In this document: positions 9,501 to 17,317 of the stretch, piece by piece
How the letters are laid out: each line of letters starts with the position of its first letter
Position numbering within the stretch: position 1 is the first letter of the stretch
NCBI RefSeq assembly: GCF_000143415.4
Contig: NW_003314263.1
Span: 133,833-197,832, forward strand
DNA from: Selaginella moellendorffii
Taxonomy: Eukaryota; Streptophyta; Lycopodiopsida; Selaginellales; Selaginellaceae
DNA length: 64,000 nucleotides
Reading direction: 5' to 3'
Made by a program: the position numbers and the translations under genes
The notes under the pieces: model-generated
The model's input: only the letters and a program-made list of their open reading frames with translations
Told to the model about the DNA's origin: nothing
Databases searched by the model: none

Positions 9501-11245
9501 GTTGAAGACTACCTCACCACGTAGAAGAGCATTAGCCACTGTCAGAAGGTCGTCGTCGTCTAGAGACCGCGAGAAACGCAAGGCGTTGAGCTTCAAATCA
9601 TTGGGCTTCCGGCCGTCCTCCACACCCATTGAGTTTAGCAACTCCCCGTCATGGTACCTCCTCAGCACATCTACCCATTTGTCAAAAACAACTTTTGTCG
9701 CGAGTAGAATGTTATGGATGCTGAGTGTGTCATTGACCCCCAGTGTTTTCGAGAGAAGACTCGAGAATTCCTGCAATGGAAATGGCGTGAGGCCACATGC
9801 TATGCCACATGCAACGAGGCTTACCTGCCAGGCGCTACTTGCTAGTGCACGTCCTTGTCCTAGTTTTTGTGGCTTCTTCAGTTGAACCCGGAGCTTCCGT
9901 GTTCGTGCCAATGTCTCGTGCAGACCCGATTTGTAGCACGTTTCTTGCTTGACATTCTGCGCGTGGGAGATGTATATGATAGATCGGAGGGGCGAGTTGC
10001 CTTTTATCAGACGGACAACTCTTGTCTTGAAGACTTTCTTCACCTCCTCGCCCACCATAATATCCACAACTATCTGTTGCATCGCCAAGCTAGAATGCTG
10101 CCCGGAGACGGCATAGAACCGGATGTTCTGATCGTCCAACACCTTCCTATTGATCAAGTCTGGAAACCTCGTCTCGCCCTTCATTGTTCGGTAGTAGGGG
10201 ATCACGTCTGCGATGTCGGGTGTTACTGGACTTGCCAGCATCTTCTGCTTCAGTTTCTCCACCCACTCATCAGATACTAGCCTGTGGTTGTATTTGCTTT
10301 GGATCTCGATACGGCTCACGTCGATTGTATATACTTTGTTGGAATAGTAACAAGTACTATTATCTGCGACGATTTTTGCTGCCTCTTCTTGCTCTTTCTG
10401 CTCTTTGCGGCTCTTCTTTTTGGTGGGTGTAGTGTTCGAACCCGAGGCAATGGCATCACCGAGTAGCTTCTTTTTTGGAGCAGCAGAGTCGGACGTCGGC
10501 TTGAGCTTGACCACCCTTTTCTGCTTCGGGGTAGTTTCCAGATCGACCCCCTTCCCCTTCGCTTCGCAAACTGGAGGCACTCTCAACGGCTCAATGTTGG
10601 AATATAGTTTTTGAACATCGCCGTAGGTGAGGTCCATGGATTCCATGTGATCTTCATAGACCCGCAGCGTCTTTGAAATTGTGGGCCTCCTGGACAACCT
10701 CTCCCTAGCTCCCTCTAGGAATTCCTCATAGCCGCTGCCCCCCTCCGGGAAGCCGCTAGGATGTGCAAGGTGGATCTTGAAGGCGGACGCTGTCTCTACC
10801 ACAAGTGCCAGTCCATATTCTTGCATGGAACTGCATGGAGTGTCTGTCACTTGGATGAGGATCCCCATGCATTCTTTTCTCCCACCATCTGTGTTGTACA
10901 GCATCAGATCCTCGCCTTCCATCCCGAAAGTCCAACTGGTGAGCTCCTCCCCCTTCTCTGCATCCACATTGACAGTGGCTGGAAGAAGAACGCAATTCCT
11001 CGCCTGTTCAGAAATGCACAACAATTAGAGCTGACAGATGAAAAGCTAGCAGCTGGAAATAACGTGAGGCCACACGCCATTCACCACTGCATCAGATGTC
11101 TTGAGGCTGCATCCTAAGATGGCGTGAGGCTACACGCCATCTGTAACCGGACTGCACTCGAGAGCCCAATCGGTGCATGCCAATGTTGCTACTGAATGGC
11201 ATGTGGCCTCATGCCATTTTCTACTTGGCCTAAAAGACTTACCAT
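5640..11245 (-). CDS. Eleven-exon gene: ParB-like, methyltransferase-like and FCP1-like HAD domains
   Basis: Consensus GT-AG introns join eleven exons into one frame. Coding parts on the minus strand are 11245-11243, 11003-9825, 9770-8462, 8411-8337, 8298-8209, 8159-8016, 7968-7402, 7344-7330, 7280-7173, 7125-6550 and 6502-5640, in total 4929 nt or 1642 residues. Introns 1 and 2 are phase 0; all later ones are phase 1. Predicted order: ParB-like domain (about 225-345, Gly-Gln-His at 302-304), degenerate DNA methyltransferase-like domain (about 705-810), basic then acidic linker (about 830-1350), FCP1-like HAD domain (1356-1600). The proposed start ATG is the last codon before intron 1; a start in exon 1 further upstream cannot be excluded. 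In this copy codon 1461 is TAG where copy II has CAG, so the product would lack the second half of the phosphatase domain. Its role is unknown; DNA binding or modification during transposition is an inference. Confidence 0.8.
6550..7125 (-). CDS. Exon 10: Pro/Ala/Thr-rich linker containing two palindromes
   Basis: This 192-codon exon encodes repetitive Pro/Thr/Ala segments (for example HAPLDAAH, DYAPLEPPYT). Two 22-bp palindromes lie in frame (6661-6682 and 6736-6757), each giving EMAC(A/D)HTPS. The donor is GATG|GTAAAATT. The low complexity and in-frame length differences in copy II suggest a flexible linker to the phosphatase domain. Confidence 0.7.
7173..8411 (-). other. Small exons 4-6, 8 and 9 and their tiny introns
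   Basis: Coding pieces are 8411-8337 (75 nt), 8298-8209 (90), 8159-8016 (144), 7344-7330 (15, a five-codon microexon GRRRN) and 7280-7173 (108); exon 7 lies between the third and fourth. All are multiples of three and all junctions are phase 1. Introns here are 38 to 57 bp. The peptides are basic with NLS-like runs (KKRKHVG, KRKKG). All five exons keep length and phase in copy II. Confidence 0.75.
7402..7968 (-). CDS. Exon 7: Ser-rich then strongly acidic linker
   Basis: The 189-codon exon starts DQGLSERSQSPP, has a short amphipathic stretch (QWMRDAFQVRATFFSSRRL), and then a long Glu/Asp tract (about residues 1050-1110) ending near EVAKEQRRKVIQ. Acidic low-complexity tracts of this kind occur in chromatin-associated proteins; no fold is predicted. 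Copy II differs by in-frame length changes and has a CGA-to-TGA stop in it. Confidence 0.7.
8462..9770 (-). CDS. Exon 3: helical region and degenerate N6/N4-methyltransferase-like fold
   Basis: The exon encodes 436 residues plus one base. The first part is helical and charged, with no motif I recognise. The end resembles a beta-class DNA methyltransferase: a strand LALVIG followed by PAAEWDW (about residues 711-717) where the catalytic (D/N/S)PP(Y/W) would be expected, then KAPGAAWEML and KCVVEYNCGGLFFRAALLKG (about 779-798), which aligns by eye with the AdoMet loop (DPFxGSGTTxxAAxxxGR). The missing catalytic motif suggests a binding-only or degenerate domain. The donor is CCTG|GTGAGTAC. The frame is intact in both copies. 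Confidence 0.65.
9825..11003 (-). CDS. Exon 2: N-terminal region with ParB-like domain
   Basis: This 393-codon exon begins after acceptor TTCTGAACAG and ends at donor CAG|GTAAGC. The first 190 residues match no domain I know. A Lys-rich, Pro/Thr-rich linker follows, then a ParB/sulfiredoxin-fold-like segment: VYTIDVSRI, the NHR near residue 240, and AVSGQHSSLA, where GQHS stands at the GxxR/H nucleotide-binding loop of ParB-like proteins. Known ParB-like domains bind or hydrolyse nucleotides and often accompany DNA methylases; activity here is not shown. The copy II exon has the same 1179-nt length and stays open. Confidence 0.75.
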
Positions 11246-11454
11246 TTGAAGCCGAATGGAGGCCGTGACAATCGAGGCTGGACTCGCTGGCGAATGTGCA
11301 CTGTGTGTGCAGCGGATCGTAGCAGCAAGGCTACTCTGCCACTTACAGTTGGAGAGTGGTGCTGAAATCTCCCGGGACGCCAAGTGGGCTGCGTGTGGGT
11401 GGCGGAGTGGGCGGCGGAGTTGGCGGCGGAGTTACAAACTGGGTGTGTCTTGAA

Positions 11455-11640
11455 GTGGACGACGATGCACACGAGCGCGATGCGAGCGCGAGTGTGATGC
11501 AAGCGCGAGTGGACGCCGATGCACACGAGAAACCTGTAGAGAAGTGAGCGTGATCGCGAGTGGGAGCGCAATGCGAGCGGGAGCGCGAGTGTGATGCGAG
11601 CGCGAGCGCGAGTGTGCGAGCGCGAGTACAAAGCAAAATG
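11455..11640. repeat. GC-rich minisatellite near the leftward gene
   Basis: Irregular tandem units built on GCGAGCGCGAGTGTGATGC. They give spurious Arg/Ser/His-rich frames. The copy II version (30475-30635) differs by deletions, which argues against coding. Confidence 0.75.
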
Positions 11641-11964
11641 CAAAACCTAACCTCACACGCGCGAAATGTCACAATGGTTGGTAATCCCGCCACGTCATCA
11701 TTCCTTGGACTTGGGCGCCACCATTAATTTCTGGATTGCCGCGCGCATGCAAGCACGCAAAATCCAAAAGATATCCGCAACGTCATCATTCCTCGGACTG
11801 CATGCATGCGAAATCCAAAAGAAAGATCATGATTGGGATATCATTTAATACCCTCGCTATATTTATACCATGCATGATTGGATATTCCAAAGCATCTTGT
11901 ATTTCCAAAAATGGCAGATGTTCAGCTAAATAAAGAAATTCTATCTGTTTCTATTTTTCTCTCA

Positions 11965-13340
11965 AATCAATATTATAGCGTGTGGGCTCATGCAATTTTG
12001 AACCAAAGAAACCCAAAAAACGTTGGACCCAAAATATTTTGAAAAAACCCAAAAAACCCTAAACATTTTAAACCCAAAAATCCAGGCGTCCTGTGGCGTT
12101 ATTCCTTGAATGGCGTGTGGGTGCATGCCATTTTCAGGGCCAAATGCTGAATGGAGAAAAATTCCCTTTCAGTGCAAATGCTGCAAGAGGCAGATGCCGA
12201 GCACAACGGACTGTAACTACCTCACATGACACAGATAAACTTTTCTCTATTTGGCAAAGATAAACTTTATAGCGTGTGGGCTCATGCAATTTTGAACCCA
12301 AAAAATGCACCAAAAAATTCTCGGCGTCATCTGGCGTTATCTCTTGAATGGCGTGGGGCCGCATGCCATTTTCAGGGGCACATAGGAGTATATTCCTAGG
12401 ATATTCTGACACGCGCGAGATTTTTTTGAGTTTTCTGGAGATCCAACCGTTAGATCGCAACTAGATTTTACAGAATGGTATACAATGTCTTTCTTGATGA
12501 CCTTGCAAAGAAGCATCTCGATCGGACACCACATGAGACCACACGAGCCTTACAATGTTTCAGGGGCATTTGCCATAGATCCGACCGTTATTTTGCTCCA
12601 AGATTTTACAGTTTGGTGTGCATTGACCTTTCCATCAACACTGCAAAGGGACATCACAATCAGATGCGGGATCACAAGAAACTAACTTCACTAACTCTGG
12701 TTTCACCAAGATCTACGTAAGGAGTTATGAAATGAAAGGACCCTCTCTATTGAAATGTGTTTATGGTCCTAGGGGCATTGTGACATATCAAAGGATTTTG
12801 CATCAAGTTCTGTATTTGCATGTTTATCAAGCTACTGAATTGCTAAACCCTAAACCCTAAACCCTAAACCCTAAACATGTGGCAAATGCTGCGTGAAGAA
12901 AGATGCCCTTTCTGGGCAAATGCTGTAAGAGGCAGATGCCGAGCATATGTATCTCAGGCTAGCGAAGGGGACAAATGAAAGCTAGCTATAAACATGACGG
13001 GATGCAAATAGATTACTAGGCTGGTCCTGCGAAAATCAAAAACCATAATTGAAAACATTGAAAATGCAAAAAGAAAGGTTTATAATATTTTTGAATTTTA
13101 AGCAACCAATGGAATGTAAGTAGGGCATGTGTTTGTAAGTTTAAAAATGCCTCAACCACTTAAATTCCCAAGTAAATAAAGCTGTTTCTATTTTTGGTAC
13201 AGGTAAACTTTATAGCGTGTGGGCTCATGTAATTTTGAACCAAAAAATGCACCAAAAAATGCTCGACTAGCATTATTCTTTGAATGGCGTGTGGCCTTAT
13301 GTCGAGCATTATTCTTTGAATGGCGTGTGGCCTTATATTG
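11965..13340 (+). repeat. Three related blocks ending in a palindrome
   Basis: Blocks at about 11965-12131, 12260-12369 and 13205-13340 share TAGCGTGTGGGCTCATG, an A-rich stretch with AACCCAAAAA or ACCAAAAAATG, and then TTGAATGGCGTG. They look like an old internal duplication of promoter sequence. Confidence 0.65.
12843..12876 (+). repeat. Interstitial telomere-like repeat / telo-box cluster
   Basis: Four tandem AAACCCT units plus a partial one. In plants a telo-box (AAACCCTAA) is a known promoter element, and the position between two divergent genes fits that. The duplicated promoters have three units at 34908-34935 and four at 38051-38084. Confidence 0.85.
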
Positions 13341-13624
13341 CCATAAATGGACGTACACACACAGCATAATTATTCCTTTACACGGCGAATAATCTTGGCG
13401 CGGATCGCTGACATGGCATGGCAAAGTTTGAATCACTGACATGGCACAGCTGGATCGAGGCAAGGACATGATGTGACAAAGTTCAACCTCCGACAGCAAA
13501 GTCTAGAAGCTACTCAGTTTGAAATTTGTCAGAGGAATCATAAGATTTGGTTTGTCAGAGGATTTGATGTGACGTTCAAGCGTGTGTTATTTTTGAATTC
13601 TCGAACTCATTCCTAGGTCTATCA

Positions 13625-13870
13625 TTTTTGTGCGCCGTGTTCTTGGTTCTGCTGAGCGCAGTGAGCGCTGCTTGTGTAAGCGGCGTTGTGGGCTATGGTT
13701 TATGCGTCTACGAGCGGTTGCGGCATTGCGAGTGCCATTGCGAGCGGCAGTTTATGCGAGTGGCAGTTTGTGTGAGCGGCGCTACGAGCAGTTGCGGTGT
13801 TGCGAGCGGCGCTACGAGTAGTTGCGGTGTTGCGAGCGGCACTGTCTTTGGTGTGGCTACCGCTTCCTCT
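13625..13870. repeat. GC-rich minisatellite near the transposase gene
   Basis: Imperfect units built on TTGCGAGCGGCGCTACGAG occur in the presumed leader of the transposase gene; copies at 35650-35890 and 38836-39080. Conserved start codons or domains are lacking. Confidence 0.7.
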
Positions 13871-14206
13871 TGATATTTGGCACTTGTGCTTCCTGGTATG
13901 TTCACCATGGAATGGCTTAGGACCACATTTAGAAATGGCATGAGGCCACATGCCATCTTGGGCCCTTGCAATTTCATGGCTAGCGTATTGTCATGTATGT
14001 TTTTACTTGTCTGCAGCTGTGTGTATATCAAGATGGCATGAGGGCTCATGCCAATTTTGTGAATGCGAAATTTCACGTGGGTGTCAATAGCATGTTTGAA
14101 TAATGGCATGTGGCCTCATGCTATTGAGGTTGTTTGGTATGTTATGATTTAGGCCATTCTCCAATCATTTTTTTTATGGTCTTAACTTCTTTTCTGCACT
14201 TTCAGA

Positions 14207-17200
14207 ATGGCCTTCAGGGTTGGGGAAAAGGTTTACATTTTGAATGGTGGGAAGAGAGTTGCAAAAGGGACCCTTGTATCTATGGATCGGAACTTTGTTA
14301 TACACTGTCAAAGGCTTGGGGAAGGCAATGCTGCTGTATCAGTAGAGACTGTCTTCGATGGGAATGTGGTCGCTATTGAACGAGGAGAGATGGTCGTCGG
14401 GGTAAATGTTGTTGTTGCCTTGAAAAATCTTCAGAAGAAAGCAGATGTTGGGGACAGCGCAAGTGCGACGCATGTTCCCTCCGTGGATCTTAAGAACCGT
14501 GCTACATGGATTCAGGCAAAGGTGTTTCTAAACAACCCCGAGGGGGAGGTGGTAGGTGAGGGCTTAGCCACAGTTGTCGATCCAAGAGATGCAGTTGCTA
14601 ATCAAGAATTGGGCTGGGATGATATTGGAGTTGCGATTTTAGAGGTTGTTGACACAGAAGAAAACAGTCTGACTATTGGAAGCATTGTGCGGTGGAAATT
14701 GAGGCACTTAGTGTTTGAGAATGTGAAGGATTCACAATCAAACACCACTACAACTGATGACAGAACATCTCTTCATGGGAAAAGAAAGTACACCTTCCTA
14801 AAGCGCAGCCAAAGGGATCGGAGCAACGAACCGAAAAGGCAGAAAATGGCGATGGAGGTTCGAATGGTCTCGACAATTGCTTGTTGCAAGAGGAGGTGCT
14901 GTCAACATGCTGATTGGGATGCTATTGAAGAGGAGAGAGCAAGATACAAGACATTGTCCTGGAAGGCAGCTCGCAATTTTGTGTATGAGGCATTACGGTC
15001 ATCTGTTGATGCTTCAGAACATCAGGTGGGGGGCATGGTCTTCCAGAGGGGTTTGGTCTGCATGAAGGCATGGAGAATCATTTATGGAGTCCCTCGAACC
15101 ACATTCTACAGAATCAAAACTGAGTTCGAGGAACAAAGGGTTCAACAGGCAGTCCATGGGAACGACGGTACGCACAAAACCAGGGGTCATGTTGTATATG
15201 GAGAGGCAATCTTCAAGAGGTTTGTCGAGACATGTAGCGAGCAGCAACCACATAAAACCTGCCTCTTGGAAGATGGAACACGAGACACCCAACGAGTTCT
15301 CCCTTCCATGTATACCAAGGGGGCCATATTGGAAGATGTGAATCGGGAACTCCAGAGTAATGGCTATAGGAAGCTGAGCCAATCTAGATTTAGTAGATTG
15401 TGGAGCAACAGGTTCAGGGATGTGAGTATAGGAAAGTACTCCAGCTTTTCAAAGTGTGACAAGTGCACTGCTATCAAAATGGCTTTGTCGAAGAATTCTT
15501 GCAGCGCTCAAGAGCGAGAGACGTTGGTTAGAAGGCGGCTCGACCACAACATCGAGCAGAGAAGCTGCAGGACTGCATATTATCATAACAGGATTCTCTC
15601 CATGGAGAGACCTGACTCTTACCTCTGCATCATCCACGACAAAATGGACCAGAAAAAGACGTGCTTACCTCGACTCAATCCTGCCCCCAAGGCAATCTCT
15701 TCATCCATGCAGCTGCCTGTGTCTCTGTTTGGCATAATCGCTCATGGGCATGGTGCCCAGAACTATGGGAACTTCTTTGTACCTCTATGGGGTGGCGGGG
15801 GTGCAAACATGATGATTGCGTCCCTAGCAAAACACTTAAGGTCTCTGCAAAGTGCGCAGACTGAGCTGAACGGCCAACCCTTGCATAAGGCCCTTGTCGA
15901 TCGAACCCCATACAGGGTTCAGCTGGAGGAGGAGCAAAGGCTTGCAGTATCGTGTGGGGCCCCATGCCATCCCAGTGAATATGTTGGCCGTCAGATTGTA
16001 GGGTTATCACGTGAGGCCTCATGCCATTCCGACGAGGCTGGTCGCCCGGTGAATGCACAGCCTCATCCAAACGAAGAAGAATCTCAAAAAAGTTCTTGCG
16101 GCCGATGTGGCCTTCCACCCCATCTTCTGCTCCAAACAGACAATGCTGGCAGTGAGAACAAAAACATGTACGTCTTCGCGTACTTGGCGATGCTTGTTGC
16201 CAAAGGCATATTTGAAACGGTTACACTTGGCTTTCTCATGGTTGGGCACACTCATGAAGATGTCGATGCCATGTTCAGTCACCTGGCAGAGTCCCTCCGG
16301 CGATCCAATGTCCTCACCCTCCCACAACTCTACGATGAATTCCAAAATTGCATCAAAGGCACTGTTGAAGCTGCATTTCTGACAGAGGTTCCAGACTTTA
16401 AGGGGTTTGTAAGAGGCTACATCAGGGACGGATCCGAAACGCTGATTGGCCACTCCAAGCCTCTTCAGTTTCATTTCAGCATGTGTGACGGTGCTCCAGT
16501 GATGAGGTACAAGATGAGAGAATGGGACACAGTGTGGCTGCCAGTGGACGGCATTGAACTCTTCAAGAGAGATCCCATAACTGGGGAACCTATGATTCCT
16601 CAGGGTTCCCCACGGCCGATGCACTCGGATGGACTCAAAGACCAGGAAAGTATAGTGGCCGGGATTAGACAGCATATTGCCTTCTGGAAGAGGGGGTTGG
16701 TGTTTGGTGGAGAATCCTATTTTCAGAGGTGCAAGCCTTTGCTCGAATACTGGGAGAAGATTATATCTGCTATCCAAAATGGGCCGGTTGTATATGAAGA
16801 ATTGGAAGAGTCCTTTTGGCCAGAACCCAGAGCACCAGATAGTAGCGGAACAATGTCCTCTGGAAATGCAGTGACAGATAACGATGTTGAGGATCACTAT
16901 TGTGGGTCGAGGAACAAGAAGCCGGATTCAGCATTCAATCTAGTACAGGTCTGCAAAGGAATGGTCGTGCTTGTCAGACCCAGTAATAAAAAACAAATGA
17001 TATGGGTGGGGCGCTGCATCACTGATGCAGAGGAGGACGCGGAAACTAACTCCTTCAATGTAACTGTGGAGTGGTTCAAGCCAAGTTCCGGATATACGAA
17101 CGATTGCCTAGAAAAGAGATGGGTGCTAAATCCAAGGGATCCCAGCATGAGCATATCGGTGGATAATGTTGTGCATGGTTGGATGCGGAAGCAGAGTGCC

Positions 17201-17317
17201 ACCATCACCTTGCCAGACCATGCAAGAGATGCAGCAAGAGCATTCATAACTCGGGTTCAAGGTGAGATTCATGAATATTCCTTTACTAAGTTTCTAATGT
17301 ATTTTATTTCAAGGTGA
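14207..17317 (+). CDS. DDE-type transposase-like protein, DUF7869-like (1036 aa), copy I
   Basis: The intact frame starts at the ATG one base after a TTTCAG acceptor. Residues 1-70 resemble a small SH3/Tudor-like barrel (FRVGEKVYILNGG). A Cys-rich segment CKRRCCQHADWDAI near 225, LYR-type helices and a YGVPRTTFYRIKTEF motif follow, the layout of proteins annotated as DUF7869. The likely catalytic core has Asp 478 (CIIHDKMDQ), Asp 645 (QTDNAGSENKN) and the GHTHEDVD motif at 680-687 with Glu 684. An insert before Asp 645 carries two palindromes in frame. The C-terminus has another barrel-like region (about 920-1000). A donor TTCAAG|GTGAGA at 17261 and an acceptor near 17313 suggest an alternative spliced end. 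The near-identical open copy at 39621 suggests recent activity. Transposase function is inferred from fold-level motifs and context. Confidence 0.8.
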   Translation: MAFRVGEKVYILNGGKRVAKGTLVSMDRNFVIHCQRLGEGNAAVSVETVFDGNVVAIERGEMVVGVNVVVALKNLQKKADVGDSASATHVPSVDLKNRATWIQAKVFLNNPEGEVVGEGLATVVDPRDAVANQELGWDDIGVAILEVVDTEENSLTIGSIVRWKLRHLVFENVKDSQSNTTTTDDRTSLHGKRKYTFLKRSQRDRSNEPKRQKMAMEVRMVSTIACCKRRCCQHADWDAIEEERARYKTLSWKAARNFVYEALRSSVDASEHQVGGMVFQRGLVCMKAWRIIYGVPRTTFYRIKTEFEEQRVQQAVHGNDGTHKTRGHVVYGEAIFKRFVETCSEQQPHKTCLLEDGTRDTQRVLPSMYTKGAILEDVNRELQSNGYRKLSQSRFSRLWSNRFRDVSIGKYSSFSKCDKCTAIKMALSKNSCSAQERETLVRRRLDHNIEQRSCRTAYYHNRILSMERPDSYLCIIHDKMDQKKTCLPRLNPAPKAISSSMQLPVSLFGIIAHGHGAQNYGNFFVPLWGGGGANMMIASLAKHLRSLQSAQTELNGQPLHKALVDRTPYRVQLEEEQRLAVSCGAPCHPSEYVGRQIVGLSREASCHSDEAGRPVNAQPHPNEEESQKSSCGRCGLPPHLLLQTDNAGSENKNMYVFAYLAMLVAKGIFETVTLGFLMVGHTHEDVDAMFSHLAESLRRSNVLTLPQLYDEFQNCIKGTVEAAFLTEVPDFKGFVRGYIRDGSETLIGHSKPLQFHFSMCDGAPVMRYKMREWDTVWLPVDGIELFKRDPITGEPMIPQGSPRPMHSDGLKDQESIVAGIRQHIAFWKRGLVFGGESYFQRCKPLLEYWEKIISAIQNGPVVYEELEESFWPEPRAPDSSGTMSSGNAVTDNDVEDHYCGSRNKKPDSAFNLVQVCKGMVVLVRPSNKKQMIWVGRCITDAEEDAETNSFNVTVEWFKPSSGYTNDCLEKRWVLNPRDPSMSISVDNVVHGWMRKQSATITLPDHARDAARAFITRVQGEIHEYSFTKFLMYFISR

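Larger units (their letters stand above)
11246..14206. promoter_or_regulatory. Shared divergent promoter region of the two element genes
   Basis: About 3 kb between the two start codons contains 5' untranslated exons and upstream sequence. A GC-rich CGAGTG-type array lies near the leftward gene (11455-11640) and a GCGAGCGGC array near the rightward gene (13625-13870). Between them are AT-rich sequence, a telomere-like motif (12843-12876), three related 100-bp blocks and several palindromes. An acceptor CACTTTCAG stands one base before the transposase ATG, so that gene has a 5'-leader intron. Promoter function is inferred from position. Confidence 0.6.

Noticed and set aside
12843-12876. A true telomere or chromosome-fusion site
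   Set aside because: Only three to four units, repeated at the same place in each copy of the element.
16019-16897. 292-codon frame opposite the transposase (also 41433-42311)
   Set aside because: It mirrors the transposase codons; the transposase has recognisable motifs and this does not.
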